From Algoriphagus locisalis (GTDB lineage Bacteria > Bacteroidota > Bacteroidia > Cytophagales > Cyclobacteriaceae): a DNA stretch of 64,000 bases. The position numbers and the translations under genes are program-made. Numbering within the stretch: the stretch's first letter is position 1; every line of letters starts with the position of its first letter. The stretch is from the NCBI RefSeq assembly GCF_900116615.1, contig NZ_FPBF01000007.1:1-64000 (forward strand). Direction: 5' to 3'. Positions 17,980-26,653 of the stretch are shown here, piece after piece. The notes under the pieces were generated by a model. The model did no database searches. It was given only the letters and a program-made list of their open reading frames with translations, and was not told the origin of the DNA.

Positions 17980-18414
17980 ATGTCAGACTCGCCGATTCAT
18001 AAAGAATACTCCAATGGGGAAGTAACCATCACCTGGGAACCGCATAAATGCATTCATTCCAAAAATTGCATTTCAGGATTACCGGCTGTTTTTGACTTCG
18101 AAAAAAGGCCTTGGGTAAATGCCGAAGGAGCCAGCACCGAAGCCATAGTGAAGCAAATAGATACTTGTCCGAGTGGAGCTTTGGGATATTATTTTGCGGA
18201 GCAAAAAGAAAAAAGCACAGGAGATGTAATGTCCGAGCAACTAGTAGAAGTAGTTCCAAACGGCCCATTGATGGTTTACGGAAATCTCCAAGTAAAGCTT
18301 CCCAATGGTCATATCAAAAACCAGAGTAAGGTTTCGGCCTTTTGCAGATGTGGATCCAGCCAAAACAAACCTTTCTGTGACGGTTCGCATAAGAAAATAA
18401 ACTTTCAAGGATAA
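17980..18414 (+). CDS. Divergent ferredoxin fused to a CDGSH iron-sulfur domain
   Basis: A 144-residue cytosolic protein with two iron-sulfur modules. The N-terminal part is the Fer4_19-type divergent ferredoxin with Cys24, Cys30 and Cys63 (DTCPSGAL). The C-terminal part is a CDGSH domain with Cys122, Cys124, Cys133 and His137 in CRCGSSQNKPFCDGSH, which binds a [2Fe-2S] cluster with three Cys and one His. Proteins of this architecture are thought to act in redox or cluster transfer. It ends eleven bases before the KefG/F-like gene, so it may belong to the same operon. Confidence 0.88.
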   Translation: MSDSPIHKEYSNGEVTITWEPHKCIHSKNCISGLPAVFDFEKRPWVNAEGASTEAIVKQIDTCPSGALGYYFAEQKEKSTGDVMSEQLVEVVPNGPLMVYGNLQVKLPNGHIKNQSKVSAFCRCGSSQNKPFCDGSHKKINFQG

Positions 18415-18425
18415 AGGCAAAACAG

Positions 18426-18986
18426 ATGCGTAAAGTACTCGTCCTTTTTGCCCATCCCAAGTTTGAGCATTCTGAGGCAAATCAGGCTTTGATACAGGCT
18501 GTCGATGGATTGGAAAATGTAGAGATCAGAGATCTGTATGAGCTCTATCCTGATTTCAATATTTCTATCCAGGCTGAGCAGGAAGCACTTTTTGAAGCCC
18601 AAGTGGTAGTCTGGCATCACCCGGTCTATTGGTACTCATGCCCTCCGCTTATGAAGCAATGGATAGATTTGGTCTTGGAATTTGGCTGGGCATACGGTCC
18701 GGGGGGTATTTATTTGAAGGGAAAATACATTCTCAATGCCATTACTACCGGAGGCTCCCAAGAAGCCTACCAACATGAGGGTAGAAATAAGTATCGCATC
18801 GAAGAATTTCTAAGGCCTTTTGAACAGACTGCCAGGCTTTGTCATATGAATTATCTGGCTCCTTTTCAAGTCGCTGGAACTCATAAAATTTCTGCTTCCG
18901 AATTAGCTCTAAAAGCAAATGAATATAAGGAACTGTTGCTCAGTCTTAGAGATGAAGGTGATCTTAACTCCTACCAAAACCGCTAA
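18426..18986 (+). CDS. KefF/KefG-like NAD(P)H:quinone oxidoreductase, Kef ancillary subunit
   Basis: A 186-residue flavodoxin-fold protein of the NQO1/MdaB group. Visible are the FMN/FAD-binding start (KVLVLFAHPKFEHSEAN), the active-site segment HPVYWYSCPPLMKQWIDLV and the GWAYGPGG loop. In Enterobacteria such subunits sit on KefB or KefC and are needed for full K+ efflux activity. Here the gene lies directly before a KefC-like antiporter gene (11-base gap), which supports the same role. Confidence 0.85.
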   Translation: MRKVLVLFAHPKFEHSEANQALIQAVDGLENVEIRDLYELYPDFNISIQAEQEALFEAQVVVWHHPVYWYSCPPLMKQWIDLVLEFGWAYGPGGIYLKGKYILNAITTGGSQEAYQHEGRNKYRIEEFLRPFEQTARLCHMNYLAPFQVAGTHKISASELALKANEYKELLLSLRDEGDLNSYQNR

Positions 18987-18997
18987 ATTTTAAGCTT

Positions 18998-20884
18998 ATG
19001 AATGGATTTTTAGCAAACGCGATCATATACATTTTAGCTGCGATCATTTGTGTTCCGGTGGCCAAAAAACTAGGAATGGGCTCTGTCTTGGGCTATTTAT
19101 TTGCTGGAATTCTCATCGGCCCCTACTTGCTTGGCTTTATCACCAATGAAGGCCAGGGGCAGGATATCATGCATGCGACCGAGTTTGGCGTGGTGATGAT
19201 GCTGTTTTTGATAGGATTGGAACTTGAGCCAAAAAACCTCTGGAAAATGCGAAAGCTGATTCTACAAGTAGGATTGAGTCAGGTTTTGATTACAGCTGCA
19301 TTGGTATTTGGCATTGGGTTATTACTAGATGTGCAGTGGCAAATCTCCCTAGCCATTGGACTTTCTATGGCGCTTTCTTCTACAGCCATTGTCTTACAGT
19401 CTCTAAAGGAGAAAAATCAGATGAACGGCCCAACGGGAAAACTTTCTTTTGGAGTTTTGCTGATGCAGGATATTGCCGTGATCCCAATTCTGGCGCTATT
19501 GCCTTTATTGATTTTCGGTGAAGCTTCACAAGTGGCAACAGATACTTCAGGCATGCACGGCCTTATTGACAACTTACCTGGATGGGTTCAGACATTATCA
19601 ATCTTTGCCGCAATAGGAATAGTTGTTCTTCTCGGACAATTCGGATTTGGACCGCTATTGAATTGGGTGGCTAAGACCAGACTCAGGGAATTGTTCACAG
19701 CTTCTGCTTTACTTATCGTAGTGGGAATATCTTTTTTGATGGAATTAGTAGGTCTCAGTCCAGCTTTGGGTGCTTTTTTGGCGGGAGTCATTCTAGCCAA
19801 CTCTCCTTATCGGCATGCACTGGAGTCAGATTTGGAGCCTTTTAAGGGACTACTTCTAGGTTTATTTTTTATGGCTGTGGGATCGACGATTAATTTCAGC
19901 CTAATCTTCAACAATGCTTCCACTATAGTTTCTCTCACGCTAGGCGTCATTGTATTGAAAACCATCATTTTGCTTGTGATTGGTAAAACGAAGAAGCTTA
20001 GCCTCGGAAGTAATCTCAGCTTTGCCATCGGGCTTTCCCAGGTTGGTGAATTTTCCTTTGTCACCTACGCCTTTGCACTTCAACTGGGTATTTTTGATCA
20101 ATCGATTTCTGATACACTCATGGCCGTGACTGCTTTGAGTATGACTATCACTCCCATCCTATTGGTGATTCTGGATAAAGCTGTCATTCCTGCCATTAAC
20201 AAATCCCATTCAATCAGTGAAAAAGAGATGGATAGCATTGATGAGCACAACAAGGTTATTTTGATCGGCTTTGGACACTTTGGCTCTACGCTGGGCCGTT
20301 TTCTTAGGGCAAATGGCGTGGAAGCTACGATTTTAGATGCAGACCCTGATCGCGTAGAGTTTTTGAGGAAAATGGGTTTCAAAGTATATTTTGGAGATGG
20401 AACCCGCGCAGAGCTGCTTCATTCGGCAGGTGCCGAAGAGGCTTCTATTTTAATCTCAGCATTGGACAACACAGAATATAGTCTCAAGCTAGTGGAACTT
20501 TGCAAGGAGGAATTCCCGCATCTGGAAGTGATGATTCGGGCAAAAAACAGATACGACGCCTTCGAACTGATGGAAATGGGTGTGAAAAATATTTACAGAG
20601 AACACTTGGACACTTCTATTCGAATGGGAGAAGATGTGTTGAAAAAACTTGGGTTTAGAGCTCATACTGTGCACAGATTGGCAAAGCAATTCCGGGATTA
20701 CGATGAAGATGCATTGAAGGTACTGATGAGTCTGAAGGACAATAAGGAAGCTTATGTATCCAAAATCCGACAGCAAATAGAGATGCAGGAAAGTCTGCTA
20801 AATGGAGAATTGATGCGAAAGTTTTCGGTGAACGATCATACCTGGGACAGCGATTCGATAAAGGAGGCAGAGAAAACTTCATAG
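18998..20884 (+). CDS. KefB/KefC-type monovalent cation:proton antiporter
   Basis: A 628-residue CPA2-family transporter. Residues about 1-390 hold some twelve membrane helices, including the polar SALGAFLAGVILANSPYRH-type segment of the ion path. Residues about 418-530 form a Rossmann TrkA-N/RCK domain with the nucleotide-binding GFGHFGSTLGRFLRANG and its Asp in LDADPDR. A charged C-terminal tail follows. In Kef systems the RCK domain binds glutathione adducts or nucleotides and opens K+ efflux to acidify the cell during electrophile stress. That role is inferred from family and from the KefF-like neighbour. Confidence 0.88.
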   Translation: MNGFLANAIIYILAAIICVPVAKKLGMGSVLGYLFAGILIGPYLLGFITNEGQGQDIMHATEFGVVMMLFLIGLELEPKNLWKMRKLILQVGLSQVLITAALVFGIGLLLDVQWQISLAIGLSMALSSTAIVLQSLKEKNQMNGPTGKLSFGVLLMQDIAVIPILALLPLLIFGEASQVATDTSGMHGLIDNLPGWVQTLSIFAAIGIVVLLGQFGFGPLLNWVAKTRLRELFTASALLIVVGISFLMELVGLSPALGAFLAGVILANSPYRHALESDLEPFKGLLLGLFFMAVGSTINFSLIFNNASTIVSLTLGVIVLKTIILLVIGKTKKLSLGSNLSFAIGLSQVGEFSFVTYAFALQLGIFDQSISDTLMAVTALSMTITPILLVILDKAVIPAINKSHSISEKEMDSIDEHNKVILIGFGHFGSTLGRFLRANGVEATILDADPDRVEFLRKMGFKVYFGDGTRAELLHSAGAEEASILISALDNTEYSLKLVELCKEEFPHLEVMIRAKNRYDAFELMEMGVKNIYREHLDTSIRMGEDVLKKLGFRAHTVHRLAKQFRDYDEDALKVLMSLKDNKEAYVSKIRQQIEMQESLLNGELMRKFSVNDHTWDSDSIKEAEKTS

Positions 20885-21158
20885 GTTCAACTCTTCTATT
20901 TTTCTAATTGGAGATTCATTTCCAATCCACATACCTTATTTTTTTCGTAGGTGAAACAACATCTACCTGTCTATCAACTGCTTATTAGAAAAATTAACAA
21001 CCCTATTTATTGTTAAATAGCTAGTTTGAAGTAGCGAATTTTCAATTAAACACGTTATTTCAATCCATGGGAACCAATCAATCCCTTTTCTCATTTTCTC
21101 TGAGATTAAAATACTAAAAAGGAATACTAAAATTTTCTGAACCATATAAACTACTGCT

Positions 21159-21407
21159 ATGAACCAACACTTTACACTACTAAAAAAAGCCATTGAAGTA
21201 TTTCACTCCTATGGCATCACACTGATCGGACAGCAAAAAAATGCTGATTTTATTCAGCAATTAAACATGGATCCAGTGTTTATCAATGGATTGATTTTCG
21301 AGCTGGAATACCAGCTTCATGTCATTTTCCAAGAGGAGAAATTAGGCGCGGTTCATACACCAAAGGATCTGATTGCTCTGCTCTTCAATATTCCTCAAGA
21401 GAATTAA
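21159..21407 (+). CDS. Acyl-carrier-protein-like small protein lacking the phosphopantetheine serine
   Basis: An 82-residue protein whose pattern follows acyl carrier proteins: a helix, a loop, then LNMDPVFINGLIFELEYQLHV and a C-terminal TPKDLIALL helix (compare the ACP pattern DSL...L...E..F.I...TV.DL). The serine of the DSL motif is replaced: the sequence reads MDP, so no 4'-phosphopantetheine could be attached. It may be a binding or regulatory ACP homologue. The similarity is from pattern reading only. No fatty-acid or polyketide gene is adjacent. About 270 nt upstream hold no other gene. Confidence 0.6.
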   Translation: MNQHFTLLKKAIEVFHSYGITLIGQQKNADFIQQLNMDPVFINGLIFELEYQLHVIFQEEKLGAVHTPKDLIALLFNIPQEN

Positions 21408-21435
21408 CCACGAATAGGAAAGCTAAACCAACTAG

Positions 21436-21470
21436 AAAGGGCTGAAATAAAAATGTATTTCAGCCCTTTT
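21436..21470. terminator. Convergent terminator
   Basis: A 14-bp perfect stem AAAGGGCTGAAATA/TATTTCAGCCCTTT with a six-base loop lies between the ACP-like gene and the convergent lipoprotein gene, and serves one or both. Confidence 0.85.
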
Positions 21471-21482
21471 CTCATCTATAAA

Positions 21483-21953
21483 CTATTCTACTTTCTTATA
21501 TGGAGGATTTTCCAAACAATCATCAGTCGAGAGGCATATAAAGGCTAAGGTCGAGAAATCATCTTCAATTATAAATTCCGAAACTCCGCTCACCTCTGCG
21601 GGGACAAGTTGATCTTTGGTTCCAAAAGGAAAATCTGTAGAGCTGGTAATCAAATACGTATCAAATTCCATAATCAATTTAAGTTTGGAAGTACTAATTT
21701 CTTCTACAAAGTAGCTTCCATATACTTCTCTTAAATACCCAATTGTATCCTCAGACCCTAATTCCCTGACTATTGAAGTTCCGAAAACGGAGCCATCCTC
21801 CTTTATTTCAAAACTATCTAAAAAGCTAAACCCTCCACTATCTTTCACTCGTGACCAGGAACCGGCGAGAAGTCTTTCTGGAGTAATTTCTTCACTATCC
21901 TTGCATCCGATTAGAGTGACAAATACACAAATCAGCAATAATTGTTTTTTCAT
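21483..21953 (-). CDS. Lipoprotein of unknown function, paralogue of its upstream neighbour
   Basis: I start at the Met at 21953 (156 residues), which places the lipobox LIGC at Cys17; an upstream in-frame Met would put a charged stretch before the signal. The mature part resembles a lipocalin-like or META-like small beta protein: strands around EIKEDGSVFG, REL..ED.IGY, YGSYFVEE and KLKLIMEF, then a KDQLVPAEV segment. The same order of motifs occurs in the next gene upstream, so the two are tandem paralogues. No function can be assigned. Confidence 0.7.
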   Translation of the reverse strand: MKKQLLLICVFVTLIGCKDSEEITPERLLAGSWSRVKDSGGFSFLDSFEIKEDGSVFGTSIVRELGSEDTIGYLREVYGSYFVEEISTSKLKLIMEFDTYLITSSTDFPFGTKDQLVPAEVSGVSEFIIEDDFSTLAFICLSTDDCLENPPYKKVE

Positions 21954-21982
21954 AATTCTGGGTTTTGCATTTGAGTTTAAGT

Positions 21983-22453
21983 TCAAAGTACCCTCTCATA
22001 AATAATTCCTAATGAACTGGAATATAAAGGCATAATGGTATGCAATTCGGAATTATTATTTCTGAGTTGAAATTCTCTGGATTGGTTGACTATTTCCATC
22101 AAAGTAAGCTGGTCTTTATCCGAATACATTTCCCCACTTACTTGATTGGTGTAATGCTCCGTGATTAGTACAGTAATTTTGTTTTGGCCCACTTGATAGT
22201 TTCCATCGTAATATTCAATAAAACCTAAAATATCTTTGGTCTCAAGATCCCTGAAGTAAGACTCATAATGAACCTTTCCATCAATTTGGAAATCAATTGA
22301 ATAAACGACTTCATAGGGAGGATCGAAATTTAAATCTTGGAATGCTTTCTCCCAGTGATATTGTGTCAAGACTTCAGGGTTAACCTCTTCATCTTCTTTG
22401 CAACTAATGAGCACAAAAACAATAATAACGAGTGGTAATAGCTTAAAATTCAT
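21983..22453 (-). CDS. Lipoprotein of unknown function, tandem paralogue
   Basis: A 156-residue protein with lipobox LISC (Cys18). Aligned by eye with the downstream gene it shares F.I.DG.V, R.LE..D.LGF, YDGNYQV and SDKDQLTLMEI in the same order and spacing, so one arose by duplication of the other and they have diverged strongly. The genes are 29 bases apart and co-directional, likely one transcript with this gene first. Confidence 0.7.
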   Translation of the reverse strand: MNFKLLPLVIIVFVLISCKEDEEVNPEVLTQYHWEKAFQDLNFDPPYEVVYSIDFQIDGKVHYESYFRDLETKDILGFIEYYDGNYQVGQNKITVLITEHYTNQVSGEMYSDKDQLTLMEIVNQSREFQLRNNNSELHTIMPLYSSSLGIIYERVL

Positions 22454-22617
22454 AGGTATAATTTTATAGGTTTATAAAAAGTTAAAATTTCGTAAAAGAT
22501 ATTCACAATCTCAACCTATACGTAAATCGGCATCGAAATGATACAAGCAATGCTAAATTTTGCTGGCATACTACCGCAGTCGAAAGTACCTTGCACTCAC
22601 AAACGCAACACTAAAAA

Positions 22618-22833
22618 ATGGAAAAGAAAACTTTACCAGGAAGTATCAGGAAAAACATACAAATAGATAGCGAAGTCACCATTGTACAGAAACACCATCA
22701 GCAATCTGGCGAACTCACAGAAGGCTTTGTGAAGAAAATTCTCACCTCCTCTCCTACTCATCCACATGGCATCAAAGTGATGCTGGACACCGGGGAAGTT
22801 GGACGGGTAAAGGAGGTCTTTGTAGAAGACTAA
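22618..22833 (+). CDS. ywbE: YwbE family protein (DUF2196)
   Basis: A 71-residue protein matching the YwbE family along its length: IDSEVTIVQKHHQQSGELTEGFVKKIL, then the hallmark LTSSPTHPHGIKVML and GEVGRV. The family is a small beta-barrel-like cytosolic protein of unknown function, widespread in bacteria. Its stop is directly adjacent to the stop of the convergent DUF1456 gene, with no intergenic base. Confidence 0.92.
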   Translation: MEKKTLPGSIRKNIQIDSEVTIVQKHHQQSGELTEGFVKKILTSSPTHPHGIKVMLDTGEVGRVKEVFVED

Positions 22834-23298
22834 CTAGACGGTTGGACGATGTTTCTTTTTTAATCCATTTAAGAAATTCCTGAGAATCTGGTCTTTGCAA
22901 GGTCTGTATTGCGATTGACTAGGCTTTCTGAAAAAGGCACTCAACTCGTGCGGACTTATATGCATACCTACAGAAGAAAGAATTTCCAGCACATCATCTT
23001 CTTTCAGATTCAATGCAATTCGAAGTTTCCTGAAAATGATATTGTTATTTAAAGACTTTTCGGGCTTTGGATCCTCACCTTCCTTTTTTCCTCTTTTTGT
23101 TATGATAAAACCATTCAAAAAAGCTGCGAGATCTTTGTCAATAATAGCCTGAAAATGCTCCTCGTCATCATTTTTCAAAAAATTTGCTACTTCCTCCCGT
23201 TTTAGATCTAATCCTCCATCTTTAAAAATTTCGACCATTTCAGGGTCTTTGAAGTTGAAAATATAGCGTATCGTCCGTAAAATATCTGAATTTGTCAT
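22834..23298 (-). CDS. DUF1456 (YehS-like) protein
   Basis: A 154-residue protein with two copies of the DUF1456 helical unit. The first starts NSDILRTIRYIFNFKDPEMVEIF and ends FLK; the second starts NNNIIFRKLRIALNLKEDDVLEIL and ends SAFFRKPSQSQYRPCKDQILRNFLNGL. YehS-like proteins are small, helical and uncharacterised. The gene is convergent with ywbE and its stop abuts it, so the transcripts must overlap or end inside the opposite gene. Confidence 0.92.
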   Translation of the reverse strand: MTNSDILRTIRYIFNFKDPEMVEIFKDGGLDLKREEVANFLKNDDEEHFQAIIDKDLAAFLNGFIITKRGKKEGEDPKPEKSLNNNIIFRKLRIALNLKEDDVLEILSSVGMHISPHELSAFFRKPSQSQYRPCKDQILRNFLNGLKKKHRPTV

Positions 23299-23515
23299 GA
23301 ATGCTCTTTGAGTGTGTAGTTCAAAGGTAAGGATGAATTAGGAATTGCTGGATGGAAATAAGCAATCAAACGTTTTTCATGATTTCAGACAGATGAAAAA
23401 GCGTGCCGGTGAAATTAGCTCACAGTTGTCCTGCTTATGAAAAGAACATAACCGCATTATGAGAATACCGCTCGTGTGAAATGAGCTTTGACCCTGGTTC
23501 AAGAATATTAACTTG

Positions 23516-23555
23516 CCTGGCGTAAGACAGGTCTGAAGGCTTGTCCTACGCCAGG
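23516..23555. repeat. Intergenic hairpin
   Basis: The arms CCTGGCGTAAGACAGG and CTTGTCCTACGCCAGG pair over 16 positions with two mismatches around a short loop. It lies 30 bases beyond the VOC gene stop and could be its terminator, but there is no T-run, so a dispersed palindromic repeat is as likely. Confidence 0.6.
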
Positions 23556-23584
23556 CGGGATTGATTTAAAACCCGGAAGTTGCA

Positions 23585-24022
23585 TCAACCCTGCGGAGCA
23601 GCTTCAGCAAAACTTATCATCCAGTTAATTCCAAATCGGTCTGTGCACATACCGAAATAATCACCCCAGAAAGTACTTGCCATAGCCATTGTCTCTTTTC
23701 CATCAGCAGAAAGTTTAGCAAAATAGGCATCAGCTTTTTCCTTTGAATCTGTATTGATTGAAATGGAGAAGTTATTTCCTACGATAATAGGCGCTCCGTG
23801 TCCTCCCGTATCAGAACCCATCAAAACGCATTCCTTACTGATAGGCAAACTGATATGCATGATTTGGTTGCGAAACTCATCTCCAATAGGATAGGTTGGG
23901 TCAGCTGGCATGTCTGAAAATCTACCTACATGGGCGAATTCACCACCAAACACAGAGCGATAGAAGTTGAAGGCATTTTCACAGTTTCCTTCGAAGGTCA
24001 AATACGTGTTTAAAGTTGTCAT
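23585..24022 (-). CDS. VOC family protein (PhnB/glyoxalase-like)
   Basis: A 145-residue single VOC module pair of the PhnB/3-demethylubiquinone-methyltransferase-like group: LTFEGNCENAFNFYRSVFGGEF at the start, MHISLPI and LMGSDT in the middle, and FWGDYFGMCTDRFGINWMISF at the end. Such proteins are dimeric metal-binding enzymes or binding proteins with unknown substrates. It is monocistronic between DUF1456 and a MATE gene of the same strand. Confidence 0.88.
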   Translation of the reverse strand: MTTLNTYLTFEGNCENAFNFYRSVFGGEFAHVGRFSDMPADPTYPIGDEFRNQIMHISLPISKECVLMGSDTGGHGAPIIVGNNFSISINTDSKEKADAYFAKLSADGKETMAMASTFWGDYFGMCTDRFGINWMISFAEAAPQG

Positions 24023-24121
24023 AGTGCTTTAGGTTAGTATGGATAGGATTTATTTACAAGTTGTATTGAAAAGAAATTAGTGCATTTAATTTAGCAAAAT
24101 CAACTGACTTCACCTTCACTC

Positions 24122-25501
24122 CTACACCTCCATCAGCTTCCATTTACCTTTTCTGAAAAAGAACAAGGATACCAATGAGTGAAAACTATGGCTAAAAGCA
24201 ATCGAAATAAATATTCCCAAATGAGCCAAACCAAGTGGAAATGCAAGCACATAAGCCAGCGGAATTTCGATAAACCACAGCACCCCGATATTGATCCATG
24301 CGGGAGTTTTAGTATCTCCTGCCCCATTAAATGCCTGCGTCAACACCATGCCTACGGCAAAGAAAACATAGCCTAACACCACTACCCAAAGACCTTGCGC
24401 AGCTACTTGCTGTACCTCTGGAATGTCCGTAAAGAAACCCGCTAATTGTTGGTTGAAAAGCAAATAGATGCCAGTTACCGAAGCCATGAAAATGACGGTA
24501 TATCTTGTCGTCATCCATACCGCTGTCTCTGCACGATCAGGTTGCTTGGCACCTAAATTTTGCCCTACCAAAGTAGATGCAGCACCAGATAAACCCCAGG
24601 CTGGTAAAAGAGTGAAAATCAATATCCTAAACGCGATAGTAAATCCTGCCAATGAAGCTGAACCAAACTCAGCGTTCATACGCGTAAGAGCAATCCAAGA
24701 AACTGAATCGATTAGAAACTGCCCCATTCCACCCACTGCGATTTCCATAATTTTCTTGATAATTTCCCAGGAAACAACAATGTTTTCCTTTAGGATTTTC
24801 AGCTTGTGCTTACCGTTGAAAAGATGGTAAAGCTGATATACCACACCTACTCCTCTTCCAAACGTAGTGGCTATTGCAGCTCCTTCCAGACCAAATCCTT
24901 CAATATTCCCAACTCCAAAAATCAGGATTGGGTCCAGAATTATATTTAACCCATTGGCTATCCAAAGTGAGCGCATCGCATGATGTGCCTGTCCTGCTCC
25001 CCGAAATGCACCATTCAATAAAAACAACAGCATAATGGCGGTATTACCGGCGAAAATGATTCGCGTGTAGTTCACTCCGGTATCTATGACAGTTTGCTCA
25101 GCTCCCATCAAGCCCAGGATATCCGGTGCGAAGATCCACCCTAGAATTCCCAAAACGATTGATATCGCACCACCCACAATCAGTAATTGAAAAGCAGCTG
25201 CTCCGGCTTCCTTGAATTCTTTTTCCCCAAATCTCCTCGAGATCAGAGCTGTAGCAGCCATACTTATCCCAAATCCCATGGCATAAACCAGAACAACAAC
25301 CGACTCGGTCAAGCCAACCGTAGCGATGGCATGCTCACCTAATTTGGCTACAAAAAAGATATCCACCACAGCAAACGCTGATTCCATCATCATCTCTAAT
25401 ATCATGGGAATCGCAAGTACGAAAATGGCTGTTTTGAGGGAAAGACTTGTAAAATCCTGCTCTTTGCCTTGCAAGGCGTCTTTAATTAATTGCCAAGTCA
25501 T
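24122..25501 (-). CDS. MATE family efflux transporter
   Basis: A 459-residue inner-membrane protein with about twelve transmembrane helices in two halves. Typical MATE features are the PMILEMMMESAFAVVDIFFVAKLG start, the GAFRGAGQAHHAM loop in the first half and FNGAGDTKTPAWIN at the matching place in the second half. It would export drugs or metabolites in exchange for H+ or Na+. A second, clearly different MATE gene lies 1.1 kb upstream, separated by a NagB-like gene. The substrate is unknown. Confidence 0.92.
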   Translation of the reverse strand: MTWQLIKDALQGKEQDFTSLSLKTAIFVLAIPMILEMMMESAFAVVDIFFVAKLGEHAIATVGLTESVVVLVYAMGFGISMAATALISRRFGEKEFKEAGAAAFQLLIVGGAISIVLGILGWIFAPDILGLMGAEQTVIDTGVNYTRIIFAGNTAIMLLFLLNGAFRGAGQAHHAMRSLWIANGLNIILDPILIFGVGNIEGFGLEGAAIATTFGRGVGVVYQLYHLFNGKHKLKILKENIVVSWEIIKKIMEIAVGGMGQFLIDSVSWIALTRMNAEFGSASLAGFTIAFRILIFTLLPAWGLSGAASTLVGQNLGAKQPDRAETAVWMTTRYTVIFMASVTGIYLLFNQQLAGFFTDIPEVQQVAAQGLWVVVLGYVFFAVGMVLTQAFNGAGDTKTPAWINIGVLWFIEIPLAYVLAFPLGLAHLGIFISIAFSHSFHSLVSLFFFRKGKWKLMEV

Positions 25502-25692
25502 TGGGGGTTTGGAAAAATTTTGAATGGCGAAAGAAAAGAAATTTTCTGAGGATCAGAAAGCAGGCTGAGTTAATATACAGTTACTAATCGCATATCAGAC
25601 ATATTTTGTCGCTTTTAGCCTTCTCATTAAAGCTTCCCTATTTCATTTACTGCAATCTCTTCACCAAGCAATAGCCATATTTTAAAGCTGGT

Positions 25693-25815
25693 CTCGACAA
25701 GCACGACCACCGCTGCTCTTTAGAAACAGGAGGGAGGAAAGGGAATTTAGGCCATGGCCTAAATTCCCTTTCCTCCCTCCTCACCAAACCTAACCTGGTC
25801 ACCGAGCTTGCCGAG
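25693..25815. repeat. Large inverted repeat with 54-nt perfect palindrome
   Basis: Positions 25728-25781 are a perfect palindrome (centre between 25754 and 25755) of purine-rich arm AGGAGGGAGGAAAGGGAATT continuing to GGCCA and its exact complement. Outer arms CTCGACAAGCACG (25693-25705) and CGAGCTTGCCGAG (25803-25815) pair at 11 of 13 positions around the same centre. The element fills the otherwise gene-free 350 nt between the NagB-like gene and the MATE gene. It could be a terminator, a dispersed repeat or a small mobile element. Confidence 0.85.
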
Positions 25816-25854
25816 GTGATTCAAACATTACCATCAAATTACTTTAATATTCTA

Positions 25855-26568
25855 TCAATGAACCGATTTCCTATCCACAATCACATGAGCATTTGGATGG
25901 AGCCAAAGCAGAGAAGCCGGCAAATCTGTCCTGATTTTCCCTTCTAAAAGTAAATCCAATGCCTGCTTTTTGCCATTGCCAGTGATAAAGAGTATGACCA
26001 TTTTCGAAGACATAATATTCCCCACGCCCATAGTCATACCTTGAGTTAAGGGAATTCCAACCTTCTCGATCATTCCGCTAGCTAAAGTCACTGGATGCAA
26101 ATTTGCTACATGGCAATCCGGTTGAAGAAATTCCGAAGGTTCATTTAAAGCAATATGTCCATTGATCCCAATACCGAGAATACAAATATCTATGCCAGCA
26201 AATTCAACGATTTTATCCTGAATTCTATCGCATTCTGACTCTGGATCATCGGTTTCCACGTCAAATGAAATGTAACGATCATCCTTTATCTCCAATTTTT
26301 TAACCAGCTTCTCTTGAATATCATACTCTGAAGTGAATGTAGAATCCTTGCTCAATCCCACCCATTCATCGAGCTTGATCACATTCATCCATTCAAAAAA
26401 GCCAGGAGTATCTAGGTGTTTTTCCACCATCAATTCATACAATCCTGCCGGAGAATTCCCACTGGCTGCGCAAAAAAGCAAATCTGGATTGATCTCAACC
26501 TCTGCATGAACGAGCTCTGCCCCTAGCTGAGACATTTCTTCGTAGTTTTTGCAATTGTGTAGTTTCAT
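25855..26568 (-). CDS. NagB/galactosamine-6-phosphate isomerase-like sugar isomerase
   Basis: A 237-residue protein of the NagB/6-phosphogluconolactonase superfamily. Motifs are AASGNSPAGLYE near the N-terminus (phosphate loop), VIKLDEWVGL with the catalytic Asp region, and LGIGINGHIALNEP with the catalytic His. These match glucosamine-6-phosphate deaminase and its AgaI-like relatives better than Pgl. Reaction: deamination/isomerisation of an amino-sugar phosphate to a ketose phosphate. No nagA or transporter is adjacent, so the exact sugar is uncertain. Confidence 0.85.
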   Translation of the reverse strand: MKLHNCKNYEEMSQLGAELVHAEVEINPDLLFCAASGNSPAGLYELMVEKHLDTPGFFEWMNVIKLDEWVGLSKDSTFTSEYDIQEKLVKKLEIKDDRYISFDVETDDPESECDRIQDKIVEFAGIDICILGIGINGHIALNEPSEFLQPDCHVANLHPVTLASGMIEKVGIPLTQGMTMGVGNIMSSKMVILFITGNGKKQALDLLLEGKIRTDLPASLLWLHPNAHVIVDRKSVH

Positions 26569-26653
26569 GGCCTAAGTTATCTGTAAAAATGAATGTGAAT
26601 TATGATTCTATCAAGCTGATTTTCAATTGATTTACTCCTTACTTTTCAACATA

